A DNA stretch of 64,000 bases, taken from Saprospiraceae bacterium (lineage in GTDB: Bacteria; Bacteroidota; Bacteroidia; Chitinophagales; Saprospiraceae). The notes under the pieces are model-generated. The model did not search any database and was not told where the DNA came from. It saw nothing but the letters and a program-made list of their open reading frames with translations. The translations under genes and the position numbers were made by a program. Positions within the stretch are counted from its first letter, which is position 1, and each line of letters starts with the position of its first letter. Location of the stretch: assembly GCA_019638455.1 (NCBI GenBank), contig JAHBTU010000001.1:821501-885500 (forward strand). Reading direction: 5' to 3'. Positions 17,611 to 26,023 of this stretch are shown here, piece by piece.

Positions 17611-18222
17611 ATGTTTACTATCAATATCTATCTTCGTTTTGCCCTCATTGTGGGTGGCATTTTGGGCGGTGCCATCTTGTGGGCCGCTTACGGATTCTGG
17701 TATGGGTTCCCGTTTCTTTTGCTGGGCATCGTCATGCTGGCTGGCTACCTGATGCTCGGCACCATCCTCTCCGCCAATCAGCTAATCGCTCAACAACGCC
17801 TCGATGAGGCAGAAAAAAGGCTCGGCCTTACTTTCTTTCCAAAAACATTGCTCGTCGGCTACAAAGGGGTCTATTATATGACCTACGGCGCATTAGCCAT
17901 GCAACGCCGCGATTTCAATGCCGCGGAGGCGTGGGTGAAAAAATCGCTCGACGCGGGCCTGCCCTCCGAAAACGAAAGGGCGACCGCCTTGCTTCAACTG
18001 GTGATGATTTATGCAAACAAAAACAACTTGAAGCAGGCTCAAGCACACTTCAACGAAGTGAAAAAACTAAACGTCACCGAGTCCATGCTCAAGGAGCAAA
18101 TCAAGGAAGTGGAAAAACAACTGAAAATGGCCGGCCAAGCCATGAGTCCTTCCATGATGGCCATGATGGGTGGCAAGGGATTTCGCCCCGGCGGCAAGCG
18201 CAGGCAGCCTAAAATGAGATAA
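17611..18222 (+). CDS. membrane protein with TPR-like region
   Basis: 203 residues. Two membrane helices occupy residues about 6-50 (LRFALIVGGILGGAILWAAY, then FLLLGIVMLAGYLMLGTI). A soluble helical part follows with TPR-like repeats (YGALAMQRRDFNAAEAWVKK; ALLQLVMIYANKNNLKQAQ). The C-terminus is a coiled coil followed by a Met/Gly-rich basic tail (SPSMMAMMGGKGFRPGGKR). Function unknown; a scaffold or assembly role is suggested only by the TPRs. It ends 10 bases from the convergent Dabb gene. Confidence 0.7.
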   Translation: MFTINIYLRFALIVGGILGGAILWAAYGFWYGFPFLLLGIVMLAGYLMLGTILSANQLIAQQRLDEAEKRLGLTFFPKTLLVGYKGVYYMTYGALAMQRRDFNAAEAWVKKSLDAGLPSENERATALLQLVMIYANKNNLKQAQAHFNEVKKLNVTESMLKEQIKEVEKQLKMAGQAMSPSMMAMMGGKGFRPGGKRRQPKMR

Positions 18223-18232
18223 ATCAACGGGT

Positions 18233-18640
18233 TTATCGCTTTTTCCCCTCCGAGTCGTACACGATGACCTTTTCCCAAAGGTGTGCGTATTGCTCCACGA
18301 ACTTCAAATGGTCTGGATGCTTTTGATAAACTTCCTCCGCTTCGAGCGTGTCGAAAAAAAGCAACCAAGAAATAGCGTACGAACGTTCTATCACGCTTCG
18401 GTGGGTAGAGGCAGGGGTGCCAATGTGAGCCAAGCGAACGCCCGGTATTTTCACAAGCGTTTCGAGCCCCTCCACCAGCTTGTTTTTGTCGGCCTCGCTA
18501 CCCGGATTTTTCAGCCAAAAGAAAACGTGATGCACGAATATGTTCTTCTTTTTCCCGCCTTCATTGGGTAGCGGAACCGCGACGGCGGCAGCGGCAAGGG
18601 ATGTGTTTTTCATAAAACCACGTCTTGATACTTTTTTCAT
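18233..18640 (-). CDS. Dabb-family (stress-responsive A/B barrel) protein with Tat-type signal
   Basis: 135 residues. The N-terminus MKKVSRRGFMKNTSLAAAAV has a twin-arginine motif (SRRGFMK) followed by a hydrophobic Ala-rich stretch, implying Tat export. The rest is a Dabb ferredoxin-like barrel: FVHHVFFWLKNPG, LAHIGTPASTHRSV, YAISWLLFFDTLEAEEVYQ, HPDHLKFVEQYAHLWEKVIVYD. Dabb proteins often dimerise; most have no known reaction. It is followed on the same strand, upstream, by a small lipoprotein gene 10 bases away, suggesting co-transcription. Confidence 0.82.
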   Translation of the reverse strand: MKKVSRRGFMKNTSLAAAAVAVPLPNEGGKKKNIFVHHVFFWLKNPGSEADKNKLVEGLETLVKIPGVRLAHIGTPASTHRSVIERSYAISWLLFFDTLEAEEVYQKHPDHLKFVEQYAHLWEKVIVYDSEGKKR

Positions 18641-18650
18641 TGTCAGAAAG

Positions 18651-19010
18651 TTAAATTTTTTTCAAAAAAAGGACTTGCCCTTGTCCGGCCTTCTCCATTT
18701 GAAGTTTTAGGGTGTCGGCTGACAAAAACAGGATTTTCAAAGCGCGTTCTTTGGGTTGTTTGGCGGTCGTGTCGGTCAGAAACAAAAAACTGTCTGCCAC
18801 CCTGAACGGCCCCGCCTCGCGGTAGAAACCTATGGTACGAAATTCGTAGTGGCTGTCGGCCCAAAAAGAAATAGCGATGGAATCGAGCGGCGCTGGTGCA
18901 TCTTGGCCGTTTTCGTAGAAAGCGATAGCCTGCCATTGCCCTTCCAACAGGTTGATGTCCAAGCCGCAAGCGGCGAAGAGCAACGGCAACAAAGACAGGA
19001 GGTTTTTCAT
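18651..19010 (-). CDS. small lipocalin-like lipoprotein
   Basis: 119 residues. MKNLLSLLPLLFAACG is a lipoprotein signal with Cys15. The mature sequence begins LLEGQWQAIAFYENG, the GxW opening typical of lipocalin-like domains, followed by alternating strands (SIAISFWADSHYEFRTIGFY, DSFLFLTDTTA, LKILFLSADTLKLQM). Probably a small barrel anchored in a membrane and facing the periplasm. It is the first gene of a likely two-gene unit with the Dabb gene. Function unknown. Confidence 0.65.
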   Translation of the reverse strand: MKNLLSLLPLLFAACGLDINLLEGQWQAIAFYENGQDAPAPLDSIAISFWADSHYEFRTIGFYREAGPFRVADSFLFLTDTTAKQPKERALKILFLSADTLKLQMEKAGQGQVLFLKKI

Positions 19011-19113
19011 TCTATTAAGCCAAAAATTGACGGCGAAAATAGAAAAACCACCGACACCGAGGGTCGCTGAGAATTTTTCAAAAACTTTGCCCGTCCAACA
19101 AACTCACATACCT

Positions 19114-19977
19114 ATGCCAAGAGTCCGATTTTTACTTTTCTTGTTCTTGATGTTTGCGTTTCATGCCTGTGTGAAACCCAAAGTGTACCAAGCCGAAATC
19201 GCCACACGCGCCGCGGCGGAAGCCCGCGAAAAAGTGCTGGTAAAAGAATTGCTTGAGCGCAGGCAGGAAAATGCCAATCTGATAAAGCAGCTCGGCGAAC
19301 TCAACCGCACCATTGGCAATCAGGAAGAAGAAATCAAAGACTTAAACGCAGAGCTATCCGCCCGCACCCAAAAATTGGGCGAATCGTCGAGCAAATTAGC
19401 CAGCGAAAAAGCGGCTGTCGAAAACGAATTGGCCTCCACGCGGGCCACTCTTTCCAAGCGCAACGCCTTGCTTGAAAGCGTTCAAAAAGCACAACAGGAG
19501 CGCAAGAAGGCATTGGAAGAACTTCGCGCACAGCTAACCAAACAGTATGCAGGTCAAGCCGATGTCAGCGTGGTGGTGGAAGGAGAAGCTGTGCTGCTTT
19601 CTTTGCCCGACAAGACTTTGTTCGATGCGAAAAACGGTCAGGAAATCAGCAGCTCCGGCAAGGCGTTGTTGTCCGCTTTGGCCCAAATCCTGACGGAACG
19701 CCCGGAGGTGTCTGTAGAAGTCGCCAGCCACACCGACAACGCCCTGCCAAAGGACAAAACCCTGCTCGACACTTGGGATTGGAGCCTGCGGCGTGCCACC
19801 AATCTCGTGCGGCTCCTTGTGCGCGACTTCAATGTGAATGCCAACCAGCTCACGCCAGTCGGCAAAGGCGAATACTATCCGCTCACATCCAATGCCACTG
19901 CTGAGGGGCGCCAAAAGAATCGCCGGACAGTCGTGATGCTCAAGCCAACGGTGCCTGCCGTGCCAATGGTGGAGTGA
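19114..19977 (+). CDS. OmpA-family lipoprotein with coiled coil
   Basis: 287 residues from the ATG at 19114; the frame is open further upstream but that part is not signal-like. The signal MPRVRFLLFLFLMFAFHAC gives lipidated Cys19. A coiled coil rich in Glu, Lys, Ala and Leu spans about residues 30-150. The C-terminal OmpA/MotB peptidoglycan-binding domain covers about 165-280 (VVEGEAVLLSLPDKTLFD, VEVASHTDNALP, WDWSLRRATNLVRLL, NRRTVVMLKP). It probably links the outer membrane to peptidoglycan. Confidence 0.88.
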   Translation: MPRVRFLLFLFLMFAFHACVKPKVYQAEIATRAAAEAREKVLVKELLERRQENANLIKQLGELNRTIGNQEEEIKDLNAELSARTQKLGESSSKLASEKAAVENELASTRATLSKRNALLESVQKAQQERKKALEELRAQLTKQYAGQADVSVVVEGEAVLLSLPDKTLFDAKNGQEISSSGKALLSALAQILTERPEVSVEVASHTDNALPKDKTLLDTWDWSLRRATNLVRLLVRDFNVNANQLTPVGKGEYYPLTSNATAEGRQKNRRTVVMLKPTVPAVPMVE

Positions 19978-19983
19978 CAGGCT

Positions 19984-21006
19984 TTACTGGTGCTGATTTT
20001 TCACAGCCACTATTTGCGCCATGATGCTTAGCGCGATTTCTTTCGCGGTGCGCGACCTGATGGGCAGGCCGACAGGCGCGTGTATGCGCCGAAACTCATC
20101 TTCCGAAAACCCCGCGTCCAGCAATCGCTCGCGCCGGCGCTCATTGGAGGCTTTGCTGGACAGGGCACCAATGTAGGCAGCACGCGAACGAAGCAGCAAA
20201 TGCAAAGCTTGGTCGTCTATTTTGGGGTCGTGTGCCATCACTACCGCAAACGAGTATTCATCAAGCGAATAATCGGGCAGCACCTCTGCTGGATATTCCT
20301 CCACGATGCGGTCTGGTGGGGTCGGGAAGTGGGTGTTGCGAGCAAAAGCCGCTCGCGGGTCAATCACAGTGGTCTCAAAATCAAAATATCGGGCGAGATG
20401 CACCAGTTCCGCCGAAGCATGCGCGGCCCCGATGACGAAGAGTTGAAGCTTGCGAGGGAAGACCCGCAAAAACCACTGCTCGTCGCCCTGTTGCACTGTT
20501 TGGCTTTTGCGCTCGCGCCAAGCGCGATGCGCGTGTTCGTGCAAATCGAGCGGTGATTCGTGTGTGATATTTGAGGCATCCGTCAACAAAAGATGATGCG
20601 CCGCTGGCCCTTCCGAAATGCGGGTGGCCCACACGCAACTCTTGTTCTCGGTCAGGCATTGACGCAATGTTTGCCAAAAAGCGGCATTGTCGCAGCCGGG
20701 AAATTTTTCCAAAAAAATCTCGATAGTGCCGCCGCAAGTCAACCCGACCGACCAAGCATCGTCGTCGCTGACACCAAATTTCAGCAATCGCCCCGCTGCT
20801 CCCGCAGTCGTTTCTTCTGACGACTGCAACACGACTCCTTCCACACAACCGCCTGAAACAGAGCCGAGCATCTCCAACGCTTCGCCGATAAACATGGTGG
20901 TGCCTACAGGTCGTGGCGCGCTGCCCCAAGTGTGGATGACGGTGGCAACGCTGAATGGCTTGCCCCCGGCGAGCCATTGGTCTAATTCGTTCAGATATTC
21001 CCTCAT
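19984..21006 (-). CDS. xdhC: XdhC/CoxI family protein
   Basis: 340 residues with the two XdhC parts: the N-terminal VATVIHTWGSAPRPVGTTMF and SVSGGCVEGVVL, and a C-terminal Rossmann-type domain with LFVIGAAHASAELVHLA and a conserved end of IHAPVGLPIRSRTAKEIALS. XdhC proteins help insert molybdenum cofactor into xanthine dehydrogenase and related enzymes. No molybdoenzyme gene is adjacent, so the partner must be elsewhere. It ends 7 bases from the convergent OmpA-like gene. Confidence 0.87.
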   Translation of the reverse strand: MREYLNELDQWLAGGKPFSVATVIHTWGSAPRPVGTTMFIGEALEMLGSVSGGCVEGVVLQSSEETTAGAAGRLLKFGVSDDDAWSVGLTCGGTIEIFLEKFPGCDNAAFWQTLRQCLTENKSCVWATRISEGPAAHHLLLTDASNITHESPLDLHEHAHRAWRERKSQTVQQGDEQWFLRVFPRKLQLFVIGAAHASAELVHLARYFDFETTVIDPRAAFARNTHFPTPPDRIVEEYPAEVLPDYSLDEYSFAVVMAHDPKIDDQALHLLLRSRAAYIGALSSKASNERRRERLLDAGFSEDEFRRIHAPVGLPIRSRTAKEIALSIMAQIVAVKNQHQ

Positions 21007-21085
21007 CGTATGGGTTGGCGGGTTAAGTATACTTCGCTCTGCCGGGTTTTGGGCATGGCAAAAAGCGCAATTTGTTCAAAATCAC

Positions 21086-21134
21086 GGACATCAATCATGG
21101 TCGTCTGACAAATCCTTGCGATTCAAGGTATAAT
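21086..21134. repeat. dispersed intergenic repeat (CATCAATCATGG family), copy
   Basis: The sequence CATCAATCATGGTCGTCTGA and the following CTTGCGATTCAAGGTATAA are shared, with changes, with 25053-25098 and more weakly with 15525-15570. It lies in the 370-base gap between xdhC and the photolyase gene; the rest of that gap shows no gene. Confidence 0.6.
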
Positions 21135-21376
21135 TGGCGGGTTTGCGAGGTTGGCGGGGGTTGGATAAAAAACCATGCGGGGCATAATTTGTTTCGTGAG
21201 CAAAATTATCAATTTGACTAAATACTTAGGTTGAGGTTGGAAGGCGGAAGGTAGAGGGCTGAAAGACTTGCTTTTGGTTCAATGGAGATGGAATCAGCCT
21301 TCAACCTCCTGCCCAAATTTTTAGCAATTTGAAATCCGGCCACAGTTAATGAGCCTCGCAAACTTGTCAGCCCACT

Positions 21377-22717
21377 ATGCCAATCTCTATCTTTTGGTTT
21401 CGCCGCGACCTGCGCCTTGATGATAACGCGGGGTTGTACCACGCATTGAAAGGCAAGAACCCCGTGTTGCCAGTCTTCATTTTTGACCGTCACATTCTTG
21501 ATGATTTGCCTCGAAAAGATGCGCGCGTGGAATTTATCCACCAAGCCGTGTCAGGTTTGAAAAAGAGACTGGAAGGGTTGGGCAGCACCCTTTTGGTTTT
21601 TTACGGCCATCCAGAAACCGTATGGTCGCAACTGCTGGCCAACCACGATATTGAAGCGGTATATACCAACCGCGACTACGAGCCTTATGCGTTGGAGCGC
21701 GATGCCGCCGTGAGGGCTTTGCTTGCCGAACGCGAAGTCGCGTTCAACACCTTCAAAGACCATGTTATTTTTGAAAAAGACGAGATACTGAAATCGGATG
21801 GCACGCCTTACACGGTATTCACTCCATATAGCAAAAGGTGGTTGGAGAAATTGCAAACCAAGTGGATGCTCACCACGAATGAACATGGCGAAGAGGAGCG
21901 CAATTCGTTTTATCTCAGTTCTTACCCCAACGCCGCATATTTTGCCCAATTCCTAAAAAAATCGCCGCACCCGATGCCCACTCTGGAAGAAATGGGCTTT
22001 GAGCCAGCCAAAGTACCCTTCCCTCCCGCGACGGTGACGCGAGGACTTATCAAACAGTATGACCAAACGCGCAACTTTCCCGCGCTACATGGCACCTCTC
22101 GATTGGGGGTGCATTTCCGTTTTGGCACCATCAGTATTCGGGAAAAAGCCCGCCATGCGCAAAAACTCAACGCGACGTATCTCAACGAGTTGGTCTGGAG
22201 AGATTTTTACAGCCAAATTTTGGCACATTTCCCACACGTCGTCCATCGCCCCTTTCAACTCAAATATGAGCGTGTGGAATGGCGAGACTCGCCCGAAGAT
22301 TTTGAAAAGTGGCGGGAGGGCAAAACGGGTTATCCCATTGTGGATGCGGGTATGCGCGAGCTGAATGTCACAGGCTATATGCACAATCGTGTGCGCATGA
22401 TAGTCGCCAGTTTTTTGACCAAACACCTATTGCTCGATTGGCGACTTGGTGAGGCGTATTTTGCCCAAAAATTACTCGACTTCGACCTTGCCAGCAATTC
22501 TGGCGGTTGGCAATGGGCAGCGGGCTGCGGCACTGATGCCGCGCCGTATTTTCGCATTTTCAATCCCGCCGAGCAGGCCAAAAAGTTCGATTCGGAAAAC
22601 AAATACATCCGCAAATGGGTGCCGGAGTTCGGCACTTCTGCCTATCCGTCTCCTATGGTGGAGCACACATTTGCACGGGAAAGGTGTCTGGCTGTTTACA
22701 AGAAAGCCTTGGGATAA
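21377..22717 (+). CDS. phr: deoxyribodipyrimidine photolyase
   Basis: 446 residues of the cryptochrome/photolyase family. The N-terminal antenna-binding domain starts ISIFWFRRDLRLDDNAGLYH. The FAD domain shows HFRFGTISIRE, ELVWRDFYSQIL, GYPIVDAGMRELNVTGYMHN, RMIVASFLTKHLLLDWR and the highly conserved SNSGGWQWAAGCGTDAAPYF. It repairs UV-induced pyrimidine dimers using light, in the cytoplasm. The sequence favours a class I CPD photolyase, but a cryptochrome-like role cannot be excluded. It appears monocistronic. Confidence 0.93.
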   Translation: MPISIFWFRRDLRLDDNAGLYHALKGKNPVLPVFIFDRHILDDLPRKDARVEFIHQAVSGLKKRLEGLGSTLLVFYGHPETVWSQLLANHDIEAVYTNRDYEPYALERDAAVRALLAEREVAFNTFKDHVIFEKDEILKSDGTPYTVFTPYSKRWLEKLQTKWMLTTNEHGEEERNSFYLSSYPNAAYFAQFLKKSPHPMPTLEEMGFEPAKVPFPPATVTRGLIKQYDQTRNFPALHGTSRLGVHFRFGTISIREKARHAQKLNATYLNELVWRDFYSQILAHFPHVVHRPFQLKYERVEWRDSPEDFEKWREGKTGYPIVDAGMRELNVTGYMHNRVRMIVASFLTKHLLLDWRLGEAYFAQKLLDFDLASNSGGWQWAAGCGTDAAPYFRIFNPAEQAKKFDSENKYIRKWVPEFGTSAYPSPMVEHTFARERCLAVYKKALG

Positions 22718-22781
22718 GGCCTGGTTATCAGGGTTCGCTTAATTTCAACGCCCGGTTCGCACAAGTCCTTTACAAATACCG

Positions 22782-23741
22782 CTACAAATACCACCCATGC
22801 GGGTAGTTTTTCGGTTTCACCGTGTGAAACGCCTCTGTTTGCTTGAGCATCCGCTGACGCAGGTATGCGAGGCGCGGGGGGGGCAACACGGGATGGCCTT
22901 TCACCAACACGGGCTGGTAGAGGTTCTGAAAGCGGTTCATGCGGAGCTCGGTCGGTTGGCCCGTGTTTTCGTCCATGAAACGAACACTGGTCTTGCTCAC
23001 GCTGGCTTCTTCCTCCTGACTTTGTGTGAGCCACACGTCGCCCAATGGCTGATTGCCCTTGAACAGTCGGCGAATCTGCACCATTGGCTCGCCTGTTTCG
23101 TGTTGGATTTTTATCAAGCCCTCTCCGGGCAGCGTCTCTCGGATGTGCTTGCGCACGTTTTTCAGGATTTCGTCAGCCGACGCCCCTCCGATGTATGCCG
23201 CTCGAATTTTCCAGCCCTCTGGATTGAAAGGGTAGGGTGGTGGAGAAGGGGTGTCCTCTTCCGTCCATTCGCCGCGCTTCCATCTGGCCATGGCCGCCAT
23301 AGTTGCCCAATGTGTTGATTCCCATAGCAACAGTCGGAAAGCCGAAGCCATCAATTGGATTTGCGCCCACGGGCCTTGCACGACCAAGATGGGTTCTCCG
23401 GGCATCAGCAGGGCGCCTTCCGGCGCGATATTTACCTGCACCCGTAGGCGTAGTCGCTGCAAATAGTTCAAGAAGCTTTCCCGGAATACCGAGCGGCCAT
23501 GTTCATCTGTCACTTGACCGAGATGCTGTATCACCTCTGCCGAAAATCGGAATCGTCGAATATGCTCGGCCAGCAAGCCGGCACCGCAGGATATGGCAAA
23601 GGCACCTTCTGATTTATACATCAGGTGAAAAAGTGCCTCTCGATTGTAGGAGCCGTCAAGCCACGACGCTTGGGCGGCAAAAGCAGGTTGGAGGTCTGAA
23701 AGCCAGTCGAATGGAGCGGGGGAAAAGTTGGATTTAATCAT
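22782..23741 (-). CDS. nicotinate phosphoribosyltransferase-like protein, short
   Basis: 319 residues against about 400-550 for true enzymes. The N-terminal part follows NAPRTase: GAFAISCGAGLLAEHIRRFRF, FLNYLQRLRLRVQVNIAPEG, GEPILVVQGPWAQIQL. The end follows its C-terminus: NLYQPVLVKGHPVLPPPRLA. The central catalytic portion looks shortened and altered (IRAAYIGGASADEIL). NAPRTase makes nicotinate mononucleotide for NAD synthesis; whether this version is active is uncertain. It lies 6 bases downstream of the next minus-strand gene and may be co-transcribed with it. Confidence 0.55.
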   Translation of the reverse strand: MIKSNFSPAPFDWLSDLQPAFAAQASWLDGSYNREALFHLMYKSEGAFAISCGAGLLAEHIRRFRFSAEVIQHLGQVTDEHGRSVFRESFLNYLQRLRLRVQVNIAPEGALLMPGEPILVVQGPWAQIQLMASAFRLLLWESTHWATMAAMARWKRGEWTEEDTPSPPPYPFNPEGWKIRAAYIGGASADEILKNVRKHIRETLPGEGLIKIQHETGEPMVQIRRLFKGNQPLGDVWLTQSQEEEASVSKTSVRFMDENTGQPTELRMNRFQNLYQPVLVKGHPVLPPPRLAYLRQRMLKQTEAFHTVKPKNYPHGWYL

Positions 23742-23747
23742 GCTGAA

Positions 23748-24944
23748 CTACAAGGTGTTGCCAAAGATATTGACACCTAATGCGAGGTAAAACATATCGC
23801 CGCGCAAGGCATCGTTTTTCTTGTCCCAATTCAACCAATTATAGCCGATTCGGATGCGGGCGCTGAGGTAAGAAGCGTCCTGCACCCTGTCGTCGTAGCT
23901 GCTGAAGTATTTCAGTTTGATGTCTGCGGTGAGGGCTGCGCCGAGGTAACCTTTCGTGTAAACAAAGTTGGAGTAGTAGTCTGGCAGCGGGTCGTCCTCC
24001 TCTTCGTCGGGGCTGGGGGGCTTCAGTATGCTGAGACCCGCCACGGCCGAGGGGTAAACCCTTAGTTTCTTATTGTTTAAAACATCGTACCCTATTTCCA
24101 ACGCAGGCATGATGAGCGTACTGGGGTCGTTTTTCGGCCACTCGAAGTTGCCCTCGAAGATGGGGCGATTGAGTTTTTGCCAACTGAAATTGCAGCGCAA
24201 GCCAAAGTTCCATCGCCTGAGCCAATAGTTGAGGCCAATATCGAAGCCATAGGGTGAGCGGAGGGTTCGTTCCAGCTCATCGCGCCAACGACCACTTGTG
24301 AACAAAAAGTCTATCCCAAATCCTTGATTTCTGTTGACCTGAGAGCTTTTGGGCTTGTCTTCTTGTGGTTTCGGGGTGTAAAGATTTGATTGAATGTAGT
24401 TTTTGAACGGTGAATCGGGGTGCAGTGCCAAAAAAGCATCAAGGCGCTTGTTCCATTCGCCAATCTCTACCTCATCCTGATTCAAGCGAAGCAAATAGTC
24501 AAACAGAATAAGGGCAAACTGTTTCTCCTCCGCTGTCAAAAAACCTCGACTGATGTTTTCATAGACTTGAAAACGATTTTCATAGAGGACATAATCCAGC
24601 CATTCGAACAAGCTGTCTTTCGGGGGCGGGATTTTGAGTGCCAGCTGCCGCCGGGTTGCCGCGTCGAGGCGCGGCACTTCGTCGAACAGGTTGCCGTAAG
24701 CTTCTTCCCAGTAATAGAGAAGCCAGCGTTCATCCCACACCAACGCGACGCGGACACTATCTTCCAAGCGCATGAGCGAGTCTTGCCAGAGCGAGGTGGC
24801 AGCGGGGTCGTTGTTGAGGAAAGATGCGAGGAGCTCTTGCCGAGTCGCTGCGATGCGTTGCGGCTTAGGTACTGGCAAGCTGTCGTTTTGCGCTTGCAGC
24901 GCGTTTGAGAGCAAGATGAGGCTAAACAGTAGAAGCTTCGCCAT
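23748..24944 (-). CDS. secreted/outer-membrane protein, unrecognised
   Basis: 398 residues with a signal peptide (MAKLLLFSLILLSNALQAQND). The first half is helical and acidic (FLNNDPAATSLWQDSLMRLE, WEEAYGNLFDEVPRLDAATR). The second half looks like beta strands of an outer-membrane barrel (GFDIGLNYWLRRWNFGLRCN, YLSARIRIGYNWLNWD, GDMFYLALGVNIFG) ending close to the C-terminus as barrels do. No family recognised. Confidence 0.6.
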   Translation of the reverse strand: MAKLLLFSLILLSNALQAQNDSLPVPKPQRIAATRQELLASFLNNDPAATSLWQDSLMRLEDSVRVALVWDERWLLYYWEEAYGNLFDEVPRLDAATRRQLALKIPPPKDSLFEWLDYVLYENRFQVYENISRGFLTAEEKQFALILFDYLLRLNQDEVEIGEWNKRLDAFLALHPDSPFKNYIQSNLYTPKPQEDKPKSSQVNRNQGFGIDFLFTSGRWRDELERTLRSPYGFDIGLNYWLRRWNFGLRCNFSWQKLNRPIFEGNFEWPKNDPSTLIMPALEIGYDVLNNKKLRVYPSAVAGLSILKPPSPDEEEDDPLPDYYSNFVYTKGYLGAALTADIKLKYFSSYDDRVQDASYLSARIRIGYNWLNWDKKNDALRGDMFYLALGVNIFGNTL

Positions 24945-25052
24945 TGATGGGTTGTTTTTGTTTCAAAATGTTGGAAATGAATGTTTGCGCTACGGATGTT
25001 TCGTTTCGTCAACTTTTCAGCACGATTGAAATCGCAAAACGTTTAAAATTAA

Positions 25053-25098
25053 GGGCATCAATCATGGTCGTTTGAAAATCTTGACGAATCACAGTAGG
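25053..25098. repeat. dispersed intergenic repeat (CATCAATCATGG family), copy
   Basis: GGGCATCAATCATGGTCGTT followed by TTGACGAATCAC matches 21086-21134. The copy runs over the dapF stop codon, so it supplies the end of that gene. Confidence 0.6.
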
Positions 25099-25877
25099 AT
25101 TTCGCCTTCGAACACGCGCTCGGCTGGTCCGCAGAGCCATACGTCCGAAAAAGAGCCATCGTTGTTTGCTTTGAACCGTACTGCCAGGTCGCCACCTCGT
25201 GCGTGTACTTTTATGTCGGCTGCCCCGGCGCTCGGCGCACGGAACAAGAATGAGGCAATGGCTGCTGCCGTGACACCTGTGCCACAAGCGAGTGTCTCAT
25301 CCTCGACACCACGTTCGTAAGTGCGGATGTCGAGACTTCCGTCGCTGTTCAATTGGGCGAGGTTCACGTTGATTCCTTGCTCCTTGAATCGCTCCGAATA
25401 TCGGATGGCGCGGCCTTCTTGCACCATGTCGGCATTTTGCAGGTTTTCTTCAAAACGCACATAGTGCGGCGAGCCTGTATCAAGCACAAAGACGTTGCCT
25501 GCGCGTTCGACGTTTCTCACATCCGACATTTTGAGCTCTACCCAGCTGCCTCGCCCCATTTTTACCTCATGCTCGCCATCAATGGCAAGAAATCGTCCAT
25601 ACTCCTCTATGATGCCCAGATGTTTGGCAAATGCCGCGATGCAGCGTCCGCCGTTGCCGCACAAGGTGCTTTCGTGCCCGTCGGCATTGAAATAAATCAT
25701 CTCGAAGTCGAAGCCGGGGCGATTTTCCAGCAAAATTAACCCATCCGCCCCGATGCCGAACCGGCGGTGGCAGAGATGGGCGATTTCGTCTTTACTATCG
25801 CGTGTGAGCCAGCGGCGGTGCCGTTGGTCGAGCATCACGAAGTCGTTGCCGGCGCCTTGGTATTTCCAGAACTTCAT
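25089..25877 (-). CDS. dapF: diaminopimelate epimerase
   Basis: 262 residues. It converts LL- to meso-diaminopimelate for peptidoglycan and lysine. Both catalytic cysteines are visible: STLCGNGGRCIAAFAK near residue 75 and ETLACGTGVTAAAI near residue 210. The start MKFWKYQGAGNDFVMLD is conserved; the frame is open further upstream but that part is not. It diverges from the HtrA-like protease gene. Confidence 0.95.
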   Translation of the reverse strand: MKFWKYQGAGNDFVMLDQRHRRWLTRDSKDEIAHLCHRRFGIGADGLILLENRPGFDFEMIYFNADGHESTLCGNGGRCIAAFAKHLGIIEEYGRFLAIDGEHEVKMGRGSWVELKMSDVRNVERAGNVFVLDTGSPHYVRFEENLQNADMVQEGRAIRYSERFKEQGINVNLAQLNSDGSLDIRTYERGVEDETLACGTGVTAAAIASFLFRAPSAGAADIKVHARGGDLAVRFKANNDGSFSDVWLCGPAERVFEGEILL

Positions 25878-25984
25878 TTTTGTCAAATTTTCACCACAAA
25901 CGAATGGTGTATATTCCTTGTTTCCAACTTTTCGGCAGAGAAATTGTCCATCCAAACTAAAAACCAATGGGCTGCGTTTTCGTT

Positions 25985-25992
25985 TAAATTTG
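25985..25992 (+). promoter_or_regulatory. putative -7 box for the HtrA-like protease
   Basis: TAAATTTG matches TAnnTTTG exactly, 31 bases before the ATG at 26024. Confidence 0.5.
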
Positions 25993-26023
25993 GAATGCCC
26001 ATCAAAACAACTGGCTAAGTTCT

